Origin: Petrosia ficiformis
Lineage: Eukaryota; Porifera; Demospongiae; Haplosclerida; Petrosiidae
NCBI GenBank assembly: GCA_947044365.1
Contig: OX345639.1
Span: 242,501-306,500, forward strand
DNA: 64,000 nt
Direction of reading: 5' to 3'
Shown here: piece after piece, positions 1-9,735 of the stretch
Position numbering within the stretch: position 1 is the first letter of the stretch
Layout: each line of letters starts with the position of its first letter
Program-made: the position numbers and the translations under genes
Notes under the pieces: generated by a model
Told to the model about the DNA's origin: nothing
Database searches by the model: none
What the model saw: the letters and a program-made list of their open reading frames with translations, nothing else

Positions 1-109
1 TACATACATACATACATGTACATACATACATACATACATACATACATACATACATACATACATACATACATACATACATACATACATACATACATACATA
101 CATACATAC
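1..109. repeat. (TACA)n microsatellite in BBS9 intron
   Basis: An almost pure TACA/TGTA tetranucleotide tract fills the left edge. Read on the minus strand it is (GTAT)n and begins exactly at the 5' splice site that follows BBS9 exon 3 (CACA then GTATGTATG), so it is the start of an intron whose other end lies outside the window. Confidence 0.95.
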
Positions 110-1535
110 TGTGACTTTTTTGGTTCCACCATGTCCTGCACTCATTAAGGTTTTATAACGATAGGACTCAACTCTTCGTCCAGATCCCACAGTCAAAATG
201 GTGTCAGTACGAGGTATATATGCAACAGGTCCAGGTAGAAGGAACCCAGGTATTATACAAGAGAATACAAACCCATTGTGATCCAACACACATAACTGAC
301 CATCCATTGATTGTACACACACTAAATCATAATTTGATATACCACCAAATGGACCAATTATCATACTATGAGAAGTGTGAGTTAATGTGTGTTTCTTTAC
401 AAGTACTAAAGAAAGCTGATTATCATTAAGAACGAGTGAGTATATGATTAGAACTCTTGGGTGAAGAACAGCAAGTCCAGCTGCAATAGATTCACTACAA
501 CATAGAATTTAATTAATATTTGATAATATACTCATTCTTACATTATAAGCTGTCCTGTCCCTATTTGAACTATAGGAGCTGATAGTTTAGTTTCTAACAG
601 GAGGTGATCAGGTGAAAAGGGTCCAGGTATAGGTCGATAAGCCCTTAACACACCAGTAAAACTACTAACAAACACACAATCTAGAAAATAGATGATATAA
701 TGTCATATAATTATACTGTTTACCATATTGTATAATTTTCTGAAGAAAGCATAATTATTTAGATGTTTATAGCCTTAGCATGACACTGGGAGTATTATGT
801 ATGAGAATGGCTCCTCTTAGTCTTTTTCTTTGTAAATTGTCTTCTAAAACTAAGATTTCAGACTCATCCCATTTGATATTATGTCCTGTATTGTTACCAT
901 GGAGGGAAATGGCATTATGGGGGTCTCCATAATGCCATCAGAATAGGAGACCCCCATAATGACATTTACAAAGAAGACTAAGATAACCATCTTTATTCAT
1001 AATACTCCCCATATCATCAACACAAATCCTGGAGTACACTTAAACCCTACATGGTCTTCATTCTTACTGGACAATGCCCCAGTCATGTAGTCACAATCAC
1101 CATGCCAAACTGTCTATGCCAGTGTCATGTTAAGGCTATAAATATCTAAATAATTAGGCTTTCTTTTCATACTGATGAAGACCTTCGGGTTGAAACATCT
1201 ATCATTAATTCAGTCATAATCTTTATACTACCATGTTCTTTATGATATACACATCATCTTCATGCAATATTTACATTTTTGATTTTAATATTGCATAGAT
1301 TGGTATAATACATAGTACTATATGTAGGTATATAGTCAACCTTCCCATCCTTTCGAAAACATCAGATGTGACCATTATTATATCATTTCCCCCTCACATA
1401 CACAGACACACCCCTTTTCATACCATTATAACTGGTAGAAGGATCTAGTTTAGTAACAGCAAGTGATCCAGTTGTATGAAATTCTTCAAAACCTGCTAAT
1501 GTTGACCACCATTCACGAACTTGAAACAGAGACAT
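110..1535 (-). CDS. BBS9: BBS9 / PTHB1 (BBSome subunit), 5' part
   Basis: BBS9 is a core subunit of the BBSome, the coat complex that moves membrane proteins in and out of cilia. Three exons are readable: 1424-1535, 542-680 and 110-494. The N-terminus MSLFQVREWWSTLAG matches the conserved BBS9 start (MSLF, WWST). Further on the frame gives DCVFVSSFTGVLRAYRP, then GPFGGISNYDLVCVQSMDG and a PGFLLPGPVAYIPRTD stretch, all typical of the N-terminal beta-propeller of PTHB1. The exon phases join without frameshift. The gene continues beyond the left edge, so only about 210 residues are visible. Its start codon lies 80 bp from the start of aminoacylase copy A on the other strand, suggesting a shared promoter. 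Intron 1 (681-1423) holds a foldback element. Exon 1 with its promoter has been duplicated at 5746-5857. Confidence 0.9.
740..1168. mobile_element. Foldback / MITE-like element in BBS9 intron 1
   Basis: Terminal arms of about 48 bp at 742-790 and 1119-1166 are inverted copies of each other (AGCCTTAGCATGACACTGG against CCAGTGTCATGTTAAGGCT). Further nested inverted arms (AGTATTATG / CATAATACT, TTTGTAAATTGTC / GACATTTACAAA) converge on a centre near 915-955 with GGGGGTCTCC / GGAGACCCCC. No coding capacity is seen. The structure fits a non-autonomous foldback or MITE element; the target-site duplication is not clear. A related copy is at 5088-5488. Confidence 0.7.
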
Positions 1536-1615
1536 CTTATAACAGCTGTTTATTAACTCAAACCTCAACCCAAAAATAGATTATTCATTATTGTATAATA
1601 ATTATTGATAACATC

Positions 1616-2477
1616 ATGGCTAATGGCCCCCTGAGTAAAAAAGCAAGACTAGATCTAGAGGAACATCCTGCAGTGACTAGATTCAGAGAATATTTGAGAA
1701 TAGAAACTGTACATCCAAACCCAGATTATGGTGACTAATTCTGTATAATGTAATAACTTATATTGTGTGTGTTTTTAGATGGAGCAGTCAAGTTCCTACA
1801 TCAACAAGCTATAGATATTGATCTAGATTATCAGTGTATAGAGGTATATATATATATAGTATACACTTATTCATTATATTATTATATGATCTCTACAGGT
1901 TGCTAATGATCGTCCAGTAGTGATCATGACATGGAAAGGTAGTGATCCTAACTTATCAACCATCATGCTGAATTCTCACATTGATGTGGTCCCTGTATAT
2001 CCAGTACAAATAATATATTAACATGAAGATATGAATTATGATTTATATTATCGCAACAGGATCAATGGAGTAGTCCACCATTTGCAGCAGAGAAGAGAGA
2101 CAATGGTGATATAGTTGCACGAGGGAGTCAGGTAATGCTAAAAATAGAGATGTGTTCATGATGATGTTATCATATATATTAGGATATGAAGTGTGTTGGT
2201 ATGCAATATCTTGAAGCTATACGTCAATTGAAGAAAACTGGATTCAAACCTCAACGTACTATACATGTTACATTTGTACCTGGTAATATAGTATTATTGT
2301 GTGTGTTATAATTATAAAATATTTCTGGATTTGCTTAAAAGAGGAAGAACTCGGTGGATTGCTAGGTATGAAATTGTTTATTGAACGAGAGGAATTCAAA
2401 AAATTAAATGTTGGATTTGGACTTGATGAAGGTATGTATGTAATATTTATGTATACTTGTATAGTATTACAAGTATG

Positions 2478-2513
<36 letters not shown>

Positions 2514-4407
2514 GGTCTTGCTAATCCCACTAAAGAATTCATTGTATATTATAATGAAAGAACATCCAATAGTGAGTGAATAGTAAAATTGCTCTTTATG
2601 TCAAATTTATGTCACATGATCTCATAGAATTCAAAGTTGTTTGTCAAGGTAATCCTGGTCATGGCTCACGTTTCATAGAAAATACAGCTGGTGAGAAACT
2701 TGTAAGTGAAAGCATGATAATAATATTATAGTACTAATCCCTTTTAATTTTAATATAATCCCCAAAGTCATCAACTGTAATTCTTCCAGTGTTACCAGAC
2801 TGTATAATCGTTTTGATTCTGTATAGATCCCACAAAAGCTTCCTAATATGGAAACAGTCTGAGTCTGCCTCTCATGAGCTCCTGCTGTAATTAAAAATAT
2901 ATAATTATTTAGAAACTGGATATGTAAAAAATTTATTCAATATGTATTATATATAGATTAAAATTACTAATCTTATACTTGAATATAGAGAATCTCAAAA
3001 ACAAAAGTGAGTGAGTTCAGGCGAATAAACTACTAATTTAAGTATTTTTTCTAAATAGACTTAAAAGTGACCCATCATTGAAGTTAGGAGATGTTACATC
3101 AATAAACCTAACATTACTTGAGGGAGGTGTGCAATCTAACGTTGTCCCTAGTAAATTATCAGCGAGTAAGTTAAGATATTAATAAATGAATTATAAGTTT
3201 ATAACTCACTACTAACTAATTTAGCATTTGATTTAAGAGTAACGCCAACTGATTCTGTACATGATATAATTGAAACTTTCAAATGCTGGGTGAATGAAGC
3301 TGGTTCAGACTGTAGCATTGAGTGGATATTCAAATCCAGTCCTACACCTTCAACTAGTACAGATCCTAGTGATCCATGGTGGAATGCATTCTCAACAACA
3401 TGTAAAGAACTGTAAGTACCATAATACTGAAGGAATGTGGGATGTGATTGTATTGTATATCGCTATCAAAAATATCATGATATTTAAAATAATAATTGAA
3501 ATTCTTATAAAGTGTAAATAAATGTCCTGTTAGGTTGTATTTGTCAAGAAATGGTGAATGAAATCAATCAAAGTTATGCACACTAGCTTGTTATAATAAT
3601 TCCACATCACTAAATAATAGTATTATAATAATAATTATAATTCATTATAATTTATTACAGTGACATGGAAATTGAGCTGGAGATATTTTCTGCTGCAACT
3701 GATGGACGATATCTTAGAAGTGTCAGTATTTCTTTCATGATACACTATGGATTACACTATAGATCAGTAGTGGCTTTGTGGTTTGCCACTCTGTCTATTA
3801 CTGAAGTTATGCAACACTGAGCAGGAATATATAAATATGATGGTAACTGTTCAGTATTGCATGACTAGGAGTACTGTGTCCAGCTCTATCCCAAAAAATG
3901 GTCTTATATACACATATAATACATCTTAGTGTTGTTTGAGGACTCCAAGGTAGTTCATCTGTATAGAAGCTGATGGGACTTCCTGTCTGAAAAAAGCAAC
4001 AACACGATATATAAATAACTATTATAAATTATATATAATTTATATATATATTATAGTGTTTTACGTATATAGTAATTTGACTTATACAATCTATAAACAT
4101 ATATTCAGATCAGATGTGATATCATTGTCTATGGAATATATCTGTACTTATCTAGTTAACTATTGTCTGTGTGCCATTTCTTTTATTCACAATGAGAAAG
4201 ATTCATTCTATGTGCAACCTTAATATAATATACTTTCTATCTCTTATACAGATTGGTATTCCTGTTTTGGGGTTCTCTCCAATGAATGAAACACCTATAC
4301 TATTACATGATCATGATGAATATCTGAATGAGAACATCTATTTGAAAGGAATAGATATATATACAAAAATTATTCAGGCATTGAGTAATGTACCAAACAT
4401 TCAATAA
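1616..4407 (+). CDS. ACY1: Aminoacylase-1, tandem copy A
   Basis: This is a zinc-dependent M20A peptidase-family enzyme that deacylates N-acyl-L-amino acids in the cytosol. Thirteen exons give 412 residues: 1616-1730, 1779-1843, 1899-2003, 2060-2131, 2183-2282, 2342-2431, 2515-2571, 2628-2701, 2957-3006, 3059-3165, 3225-3411, 3661-3721 and 4252-4407. The length matches animal ACY1 (about 408). Metal and catalytic motifs are present: NSHIDVVP (His, Asp), ARGSQDMKC (bridging Asp), VPEEELGG (catalytic and zinc Glu), PGHGSRF (dimer-interface His) and the C-terminal LLHDHDEYL (zinc His). Copy A is nearly identical to copy B in exons and introns. Its start is 80 bp from BBS9 in divergent orientation. 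The donor after exon 12 is GTCAGT, weaker than the GTAAGT of copy C. Confidence 0.9.
2481..2510. repeat. (CA)n microsatellite, ACY1-A intron 6
   Basis: A dinucleotide CA tract lies just upstream of the exon 7 acceptor. The equivalent place in copy B (6832-6881) has a longer tract interrupted by CATCA units, while copy C lacks it. Confidence 0.9.
3735..3900. repeat. SINE-like dispersed repeat in ACY1-A intron 12
   Basis: A segment running through GGTTTGCCACTC, CTGAAGTTATGCAACA and GCATGACTAGGAGTACTG to TCCAGCTCTATCCC recurs in copy B (about 8266-8432) and, more diverged, in the intergenic stretch at 31225-31365. The A and B copies are explained by the gene duplication, but the third copy is independent, so this is a dispersed repeat family. 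Confidence 0.6.
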
Positions 4408-5016
4408 TATGTATTGGTACATAGGAATGGACACATTTTCTGATTACTTTTATTTTAGCCTTTATTGAGTAATTAAAACTAGAACATAACTGTCTCAGAG
4501 CTAGTAGCATACAAGCAGAGCTAGAGAGTTCATCATGATAATATCTATATTAATTATTGTTGTAATCTCTAGCCTAGTGGTCACCATTAGTGATCATAAA
4601 TTAACACCAACCTTGTTATATCACAATCTGGAATAAAATTCATACAGGTTGTTGCATTTAATTCTTGGTAATGCATTCAACCTTGTAAAACAATTCTATA
4701 TATTTCAAATAGCAGGAATTCAATTCCATGACATTTCTATAAATTATGTCATTTTAACATTTTGTTTTCAGTTAATAAAGAGAAACATATCACTAATACA
4801 CTGTATATTTAGGGCGGCATACATCCTATTACATAAATATACATTCTAATACACTGTATATTTAGGGCATGTATCCTATTACATAATACCTATTGTAATA
4901 GGAATTAGTAACTATGATATCTGGTGCATGACTTATTATTATGTACATACTACATTATTATAAGCCTGCTAGCCTCTTAATGTGCTCAGTTCTCCACAAA
5001 AAAAAATTAGTAAGAA
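4408..5016. other. Spacer between ACY1-A and the truncated ACY1 exon
   Basis: No gene is seen. The sequence is very similar to the spacer downstream of copy B (9008-9735), which shows that it belongs to the duplicated unit. It contains about two copies of a 50 bp repeat (near 4796-4890) carrying TTTAGGGCATGTATCC, expanded to about five copies in the other spacer. The right end should contain the promoter of the C-type ACY1 exon. Confidence 0.8.
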
Positions 5017-5084
5017 ATGGGAGAAAATCAGTTAGAGGAACATTCTGCAGTGACTAGATTTAGAGAGTATTTGAGAATAGAAAC
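5017..5084 (+). pseudogene. Truncated ACY1 first exon (C type)
   Basis: The sequence reads [19 protein letters not shown] and is nearly identical to the first exon of copy C at 9736. It stops matching just after codons for IETV, where the foldback element begins, before the normal exon end and donor. It therefore cannot be spliced as exon 1 of copy C is. It marks the right breakpoint of the ancestral duplication. Whether its promoter is still active, giving a transcript that splices into copy B, cannot be told from sequence. Confidence 0.8.
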
Positions 5085-5087
5085 TGT

Positions 5088-5488
5088 AAGATCCAGTAAG
5101 AATGAAGACCATGTATGTAGGGTTTAGCTATACTCCAGGATCTGTGTTGATGATATTGGGAGTATTATGAATAAGAATAGCTTAGTCTTCTTTGTAAATT
5201 GTCTTCTAAAACTAAGATTTCAGACACATCCCATTTGATATTATGTCCTGTATTATTAACATAGACGGAAATGGCATTATAGGGGTCTCCATACTGCCAT
5301 TTACAAAGAAGAAGACTAAGAGAACCCATCCTTATTCATAATACTCCCAATATCATCAACACAGATCCTGGAGTATAGGTCTTCATTCTTACGGGACAAT
5401 GCCCCAGTCATGTAGCCACAACCACCATGCCAAACTGTCTATGCCAGTGTCATGTTAAGGCTATAAATATCTAAATAATTAGGCTTTC
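5088..5488. mobile_element. Foldback / MITE-like element, second copy
   Basis: The right arm is very similar to 1019-1166 of the first copy. The left arm (5090-5150) is its inverted complement, for example CCAGTAAGAATGAAGACCAT against ATGGTCTTCATTCTTACTGG-type sequence in the right arm. The two copies keep different parts of the left arm, so both look like deletion derivatives of a longer foldback element. It sits exactly at the join between the truncated ACY1 exon and the duplicated BBS9/ACY1 unit. Confidence 0.65.
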
Positions 5489-5745
5489 TTTTCATACTGA
5501 TGAAGACCTTCGGGTTGAAACATCTATCATTAATTCAGTCATAATCTTTATACTACCATGTTTATGATATACACATCATCTTCATGCAATATTTACATTT
5601 TTGATTTTAATATTGCATAGATTGGTATAATACATAGTACTATATGTAGGTATATAGTCAACCTTCCCATCCTTTCGAAAACATCAAATGTGACCATTAT
5701 TATATCATTTCCCCCTCACATACACAGACACACCCCTTTTCATAC

Positions 5746-5857
5746 CATTATAACTGGTAGAAGGATCTAGTTTAGTAACAGCAAGTGATCCAGTTGTATG
5801 AAATTCTTCAAAACCTGCTAATGTTGACCACCATTCACGAACTTGAAACAGAGACAT
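5746..5857 (-). pseudogene. Orphan duplicate of BBS9 exon 1
   Basis: The reading frame from MSLFQVREWWSTLAG to the GTATGA donor has the same translation as BBS9 exon 1 at 1424-1535. No further BBS9 exons lie downstream of it on the minus strand; the next sequence is the foldback element and then the ACY1 spacer. It was carried along with the divergent promoter when the ACY1 unit was duplicated. The donor is intact, so a transcript starting here could in principle splice to real BBS9 exon 2 at 680, reading through copy A in antisense. That is speculation. Confidence 0.85.
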
Positions 5858-5940
5858 CTTATAACAGCTGTTTATTAACTCAAACCTCAACCCAAAAATA
5901 GATTATTCATTATTGTATAATAATAATTATTGATAACATC

Positions 5941-8570
5941 ATGGCTAATGGCCCCCTGAGTAAAAAAGCAAGACTAGATCTAGAGGAACATCCCGCAGTG
6001 ACTAGATTTAGAGAATATTTGAGAATAGAAACTGTACATCCAAACCCAGATTATGGTGACTAAATCTGTATAATAATTATAATAACTTATATTGTGTGTG
6101 TGTTTTTAGATGGAGCAGTCAAGTTCCTACATCAACAAGCTATAGATATTGATCTAGATTATCAGTGTATAGAGGTATATATATATATATATATATATAG
6201 TATATATACACTTATTCATTATATTATTATGATCTCTACAGGTTGCTAATGATCGTCCAGTAGTGATCATGACATGGAAAGGTAGTGATCCTAACTTATC
6301 AACCATCATGCTGAATTCTCACATTGATGTGGTTCCTGTATATCCAGTACAAATAATATATTAACATGAATATATGAATTATGATTTATATTATCACAAC
6401 AGGATCAATGGAGTAGTCCACCATTTGCAGCAGAGAAGAGAGACAATGGTGATATAGTTGCACGAGGGAGTCAGGTAATGCTATAAATAGAGATGTGTTC
6501 CTGATGATGTTATCATATATAATAGGATATGAAGTGTGTTGGTATGCAATATCTTGAAGCTATACGTCAATTGAAGAAAACTGGATTCAAACCTCAACGT
6601 ACAATACATGTTACATTTGTACCTGGTAATATAGTATTATTATGTGTGTTATAATTATAATATAATTCTGGATTTGCTTAAAAGAGGAAGAACTTGGTGG
6701 ATTGCTAGGTATGAAATTGTTTATTGAACGAGAGGAATTCAAAAAATTAAATGTTGGATTTGGACTTGATGAAGGTATGTATGTAATATTTATGTAATAT
6801 TTATGTATACTTGTACAGTATTACAAGTATGAACACACACACACACACATCACACACACACACACATCACACACACACTCACAGGTCTTGCTAACCCCAC
6901 TAAAAAATTCATTGTATATTATGATGAAAGAACATCCTGTGGTGAGTGAATAGTAAAATTGAAAAAAAAAACTGCTCTTTATATCACATTTATGTCACAT
7001 GATCTCATAGCATTCAAAGTCGTTTGTCAAGGTAATCCTGGTCATGGCTCACGTTTCATAGAAAATACAGCTGGTGAGAAACTTGTAAGTGAAAGCATGA
7101 TAATAATATTATAGTACTAATCCCTTTTAATTTTAATATAATCCCCAAAGTCATCAACTGTAATTCTTCCAGTGTTACCAGACTGTATAATCGTTTTGAT
7201 TCTGTATAGATCCCACAAAAGCTTCTTAATATGGAAACAGTCTGAGTCTGCCTCTCATGAGCTCCTGCTGTAATCAAAAATATATAATTATTTAGAAACT
7301 GGATATGTTAAAATGTTATTCAATATGTATTATATATAGATTAAAATTACTAATCTTATACTTGAATATAGAGAATCTCAAAAACAAAAGTGAGTGAGTT
7401 CAGGCGAATAAACTACTAATTTAAGTATTTTTTTCTAAATAGACTTAAAAGTGACCCATCATTGAAGTTAGGAGATGTTACATCAATAAACCTAACATTA
7501 CTTGAGGGAGGTATGCAATCTAATGTTGTCCCTAGTAAATTATCAGCGAGTAAGTTAAAATATTAATAAATGAATTATAAGTTTATAACTCACTATTCAC
7601 TAATTTAGCATTTGATATAAGAGTAACGCCCAATGATTCTGTACATGATATAATTGAAACTTTGAAACGCTGGGTGAATGAAGGTGGTTCAAACTGTAGT
7701 ATTGAGTGGATATTGAAATCCAGCCCTACACCTCCAACCAGTACAGATCCTAGTGACCCATGGTGGAATGCATTCTCAACAATATGTAAAGAACTGTAAG
7801 TAATATTACTGAAGGGATGTGGGATGTGACTAAATAATAGTATTGCATATCGCTATCAAAAATATCATGATATGATACAGTATCACGATATTTAAAATAA
7901 TAATTGAAATTCTTATAAAGTGTCAATAAATGTCCTGTTTGGTTGTATTTGTCAAGAAATGGTAAAAGAAATCAATGAAAGTTATGCGCACTAGCTTGTT
8001 ATAATTGCTTTTAGTATAAAATCAGGTAAATTAGAAAAACCAGGTTTGTATTCCAGTGTATCGATGCACCCAAAAACCAATATTGTATCACGATATTGAA
8101 TGAAAATATCGGTATTTTGATATATCAATAAGTATCGCACATCACTAAATAATAGTATTATAATAATATAATTCATTATAATTTATTACAGTGACATGGA
8201 AATTGAGCTGGAGATATTTTCTGCTGCAACTGATGGACGATATCTTAGAAGTGTCAGTATTTCTTTCATGATACACTATGGATTACACTATAGATCAGTA
8301 GTGGCTTTGTGGTTTGCCACTCTGTCTATTACTGAAGTTATGCAACACTGAGCAGGAACATATAAATATGATGGTAACTGGTCAGTATTGCATGACTGGA
8401 GTACTGTGTCCAGCTCTATCCCAAAAAATGGACTTATATACACATGTAATGCATCTTAGTGTTGTTTGAGGACTCCAAGGTATATAGAAGCTGATGGGAC
8501 TTCCTGTCAGAAAAAAGCAACAACAACACAATATATAAATAACTATTATAAATTATATATAATTTATATA

Positions 8571-8633
<63 letters not shown>

Positions 8634-9007
8634 TATATACATATATTATAGTGTTTACGTATAAAGTAATTTCAATCTATAAACATATATTCGATGACCT
8701 ATATTCAGATCAGATGTGATATCATTGTCTATGGAATATATCTGTACTTATCTAGTTAACTATTGTCTGTGTGCCATTTCTTTTATTCACAATGAGAAAG
8801 ATTCATTCTATGTGCAACCTTAATATAATATACTTTCTATCTCTTATACAGATTGGTATTCCTGTTTTGGGGTTCTCTCCAATGAATGAAACACCTATAC
8901 TATTACATGATCATGATGAATATCTGAATGAGAACATCTATCTGAAAGGAATAGATATATATACAAAAATTATTCAGGCATTGAGTAATGTACCAAACAT
9001 TCAATAA
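5941..9007 (+). CDS. ACY1: Aminoacylase-1, tandem copy B
   Basis: Thirteen exons with the same lengths and phases as copy A give 412 residues: 5941-6055, 6110-6174, 6242-6346, 6403-6474, 6526-6625, 6685-6774, 6885-6941, 7011-7084, 7340-7389, 7443-7549, 7609-7795, 8192-8252 and 8852-9007. All M20 motifs are kept ([36 protein letters not shown]). Coding differences from copy A are few, for example ERTSCAF where A has ERTSNKF, and changes in exon 11. Intron 11 carries an extra stretch of about 110 bp rich in TATCG motifs (about 8005-8140) that is absent from copy A, and intron 12 has a long TA tract. Copy B keeps a full divergent promoter of its own, copied with BBS9 exon 1, so it is likely expressed. 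Confidence 0.88.
6832..6881. repeat. (CA)n with CATCA interruptions, ACY1-B intron 6
   Basis: A CA-rich tract directly upstream of exon 7, expanded relative to copy A. It is a useful length marker separating copies A and B. Confidence 0.85.
8266..8432. repeat. SINE-like dispersed repeat in ACY1-B intron 12
   Basis: This is the copy-B counterpart of the repeat at 3735-3900, with the same landmarks (CTGAAGTTATGCAACA, then GTACTGTGTCCAGCTC). It arrived by the segmental duplication. Confidence 0.6.
8575..8632. repeat. (TA)n tract in ACY1-B intron 12
   Basis: A long alternating TA run with one AATA interruption; it is much shorter in copy A at the same place, so it expanded after the duplication. 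Confidence 0.9.
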
Positions 9008-9735
9008 TATTGGTACGTAGGAATGGACACATTTTCTGATTACTTTTATTTTAGCCTTTATTGAGTAATTAAAACTAGAACATAACTCTCGCAGAGCTAG
9101 TAGCATACAAGCAGAGCTAGAGAGTTCATCATGACAATATCTATATTGTAATCTCTAGCCTAGTGGTCATCCATTAGTGGTATAAATTAACACCAACCTT
9201 GTTATATCACAATCTGGAATAAAATTCATACAGGTTGTTGCATTTAATTCTTGGTAATGCATTCAACCTTGTAAAAAAAATTTCATTTATTAAATAGCAG
9301 GAATTCAATTCCATGAAATTTCTATAAATATATAATGTCATTTTAACATTTTGTTTTCAGTTAATAAAGAGAAACATATATCACTAATACACTGTATATT
9401 TAGGGGCATGTATCCTATTACATAAATATACATTCTAATACACTATATATTTAGGGCATGTATCCTATTGCATAAATATACATTCTAATACACTGTATAT
9501 TTAGGGCATGTATCCTATTACATAAATATACATTCTAATACACTGTATATTTAGGGGCATGTATCCTATTACATAAATATACATTCTAATACACTATATA
9601 TTTAGGGCATGTATCCTATTACATAAATACCTATTGTAACTATGATATCTGGTGCATGCCTTATAATTGTGTGCATACTACATTATTATAAGCCTGGTAG
9701 CCTCTTAGTGTGCTCAGTTCTGCAAAAAATAAGAA
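9008..9735. other. Spacer between ACY1-B and ACY1-C with 50 bp minisatellite
   Basis: No gene is seen. From about 9372 to 9625 there are about five tandem units of about 50 bp, each containing TTTAGGGCATGTATCC and ACATAAATATACATTC. The matching spacer after copy A has only about two. The last 100 bp before 9736 should be the copy C promoter. Confidence 0.8.

Noticed and set aside
7056..7277. 73-codon minus-strand ORF in ACY1-B
   Set aside because: It lies over ACY1 exon 8 and intron 8 and shows no family features; its counterpart in copy A is not kept as an equally long frame.
8005..8140. A transposon end in the TATCG-rich insertion of ACY1-B intron 11
   Set aside because: The extra segment has no terminal inverted repeat or target duplication that I could define, so it is left as an insertion or a deletion in copy A.
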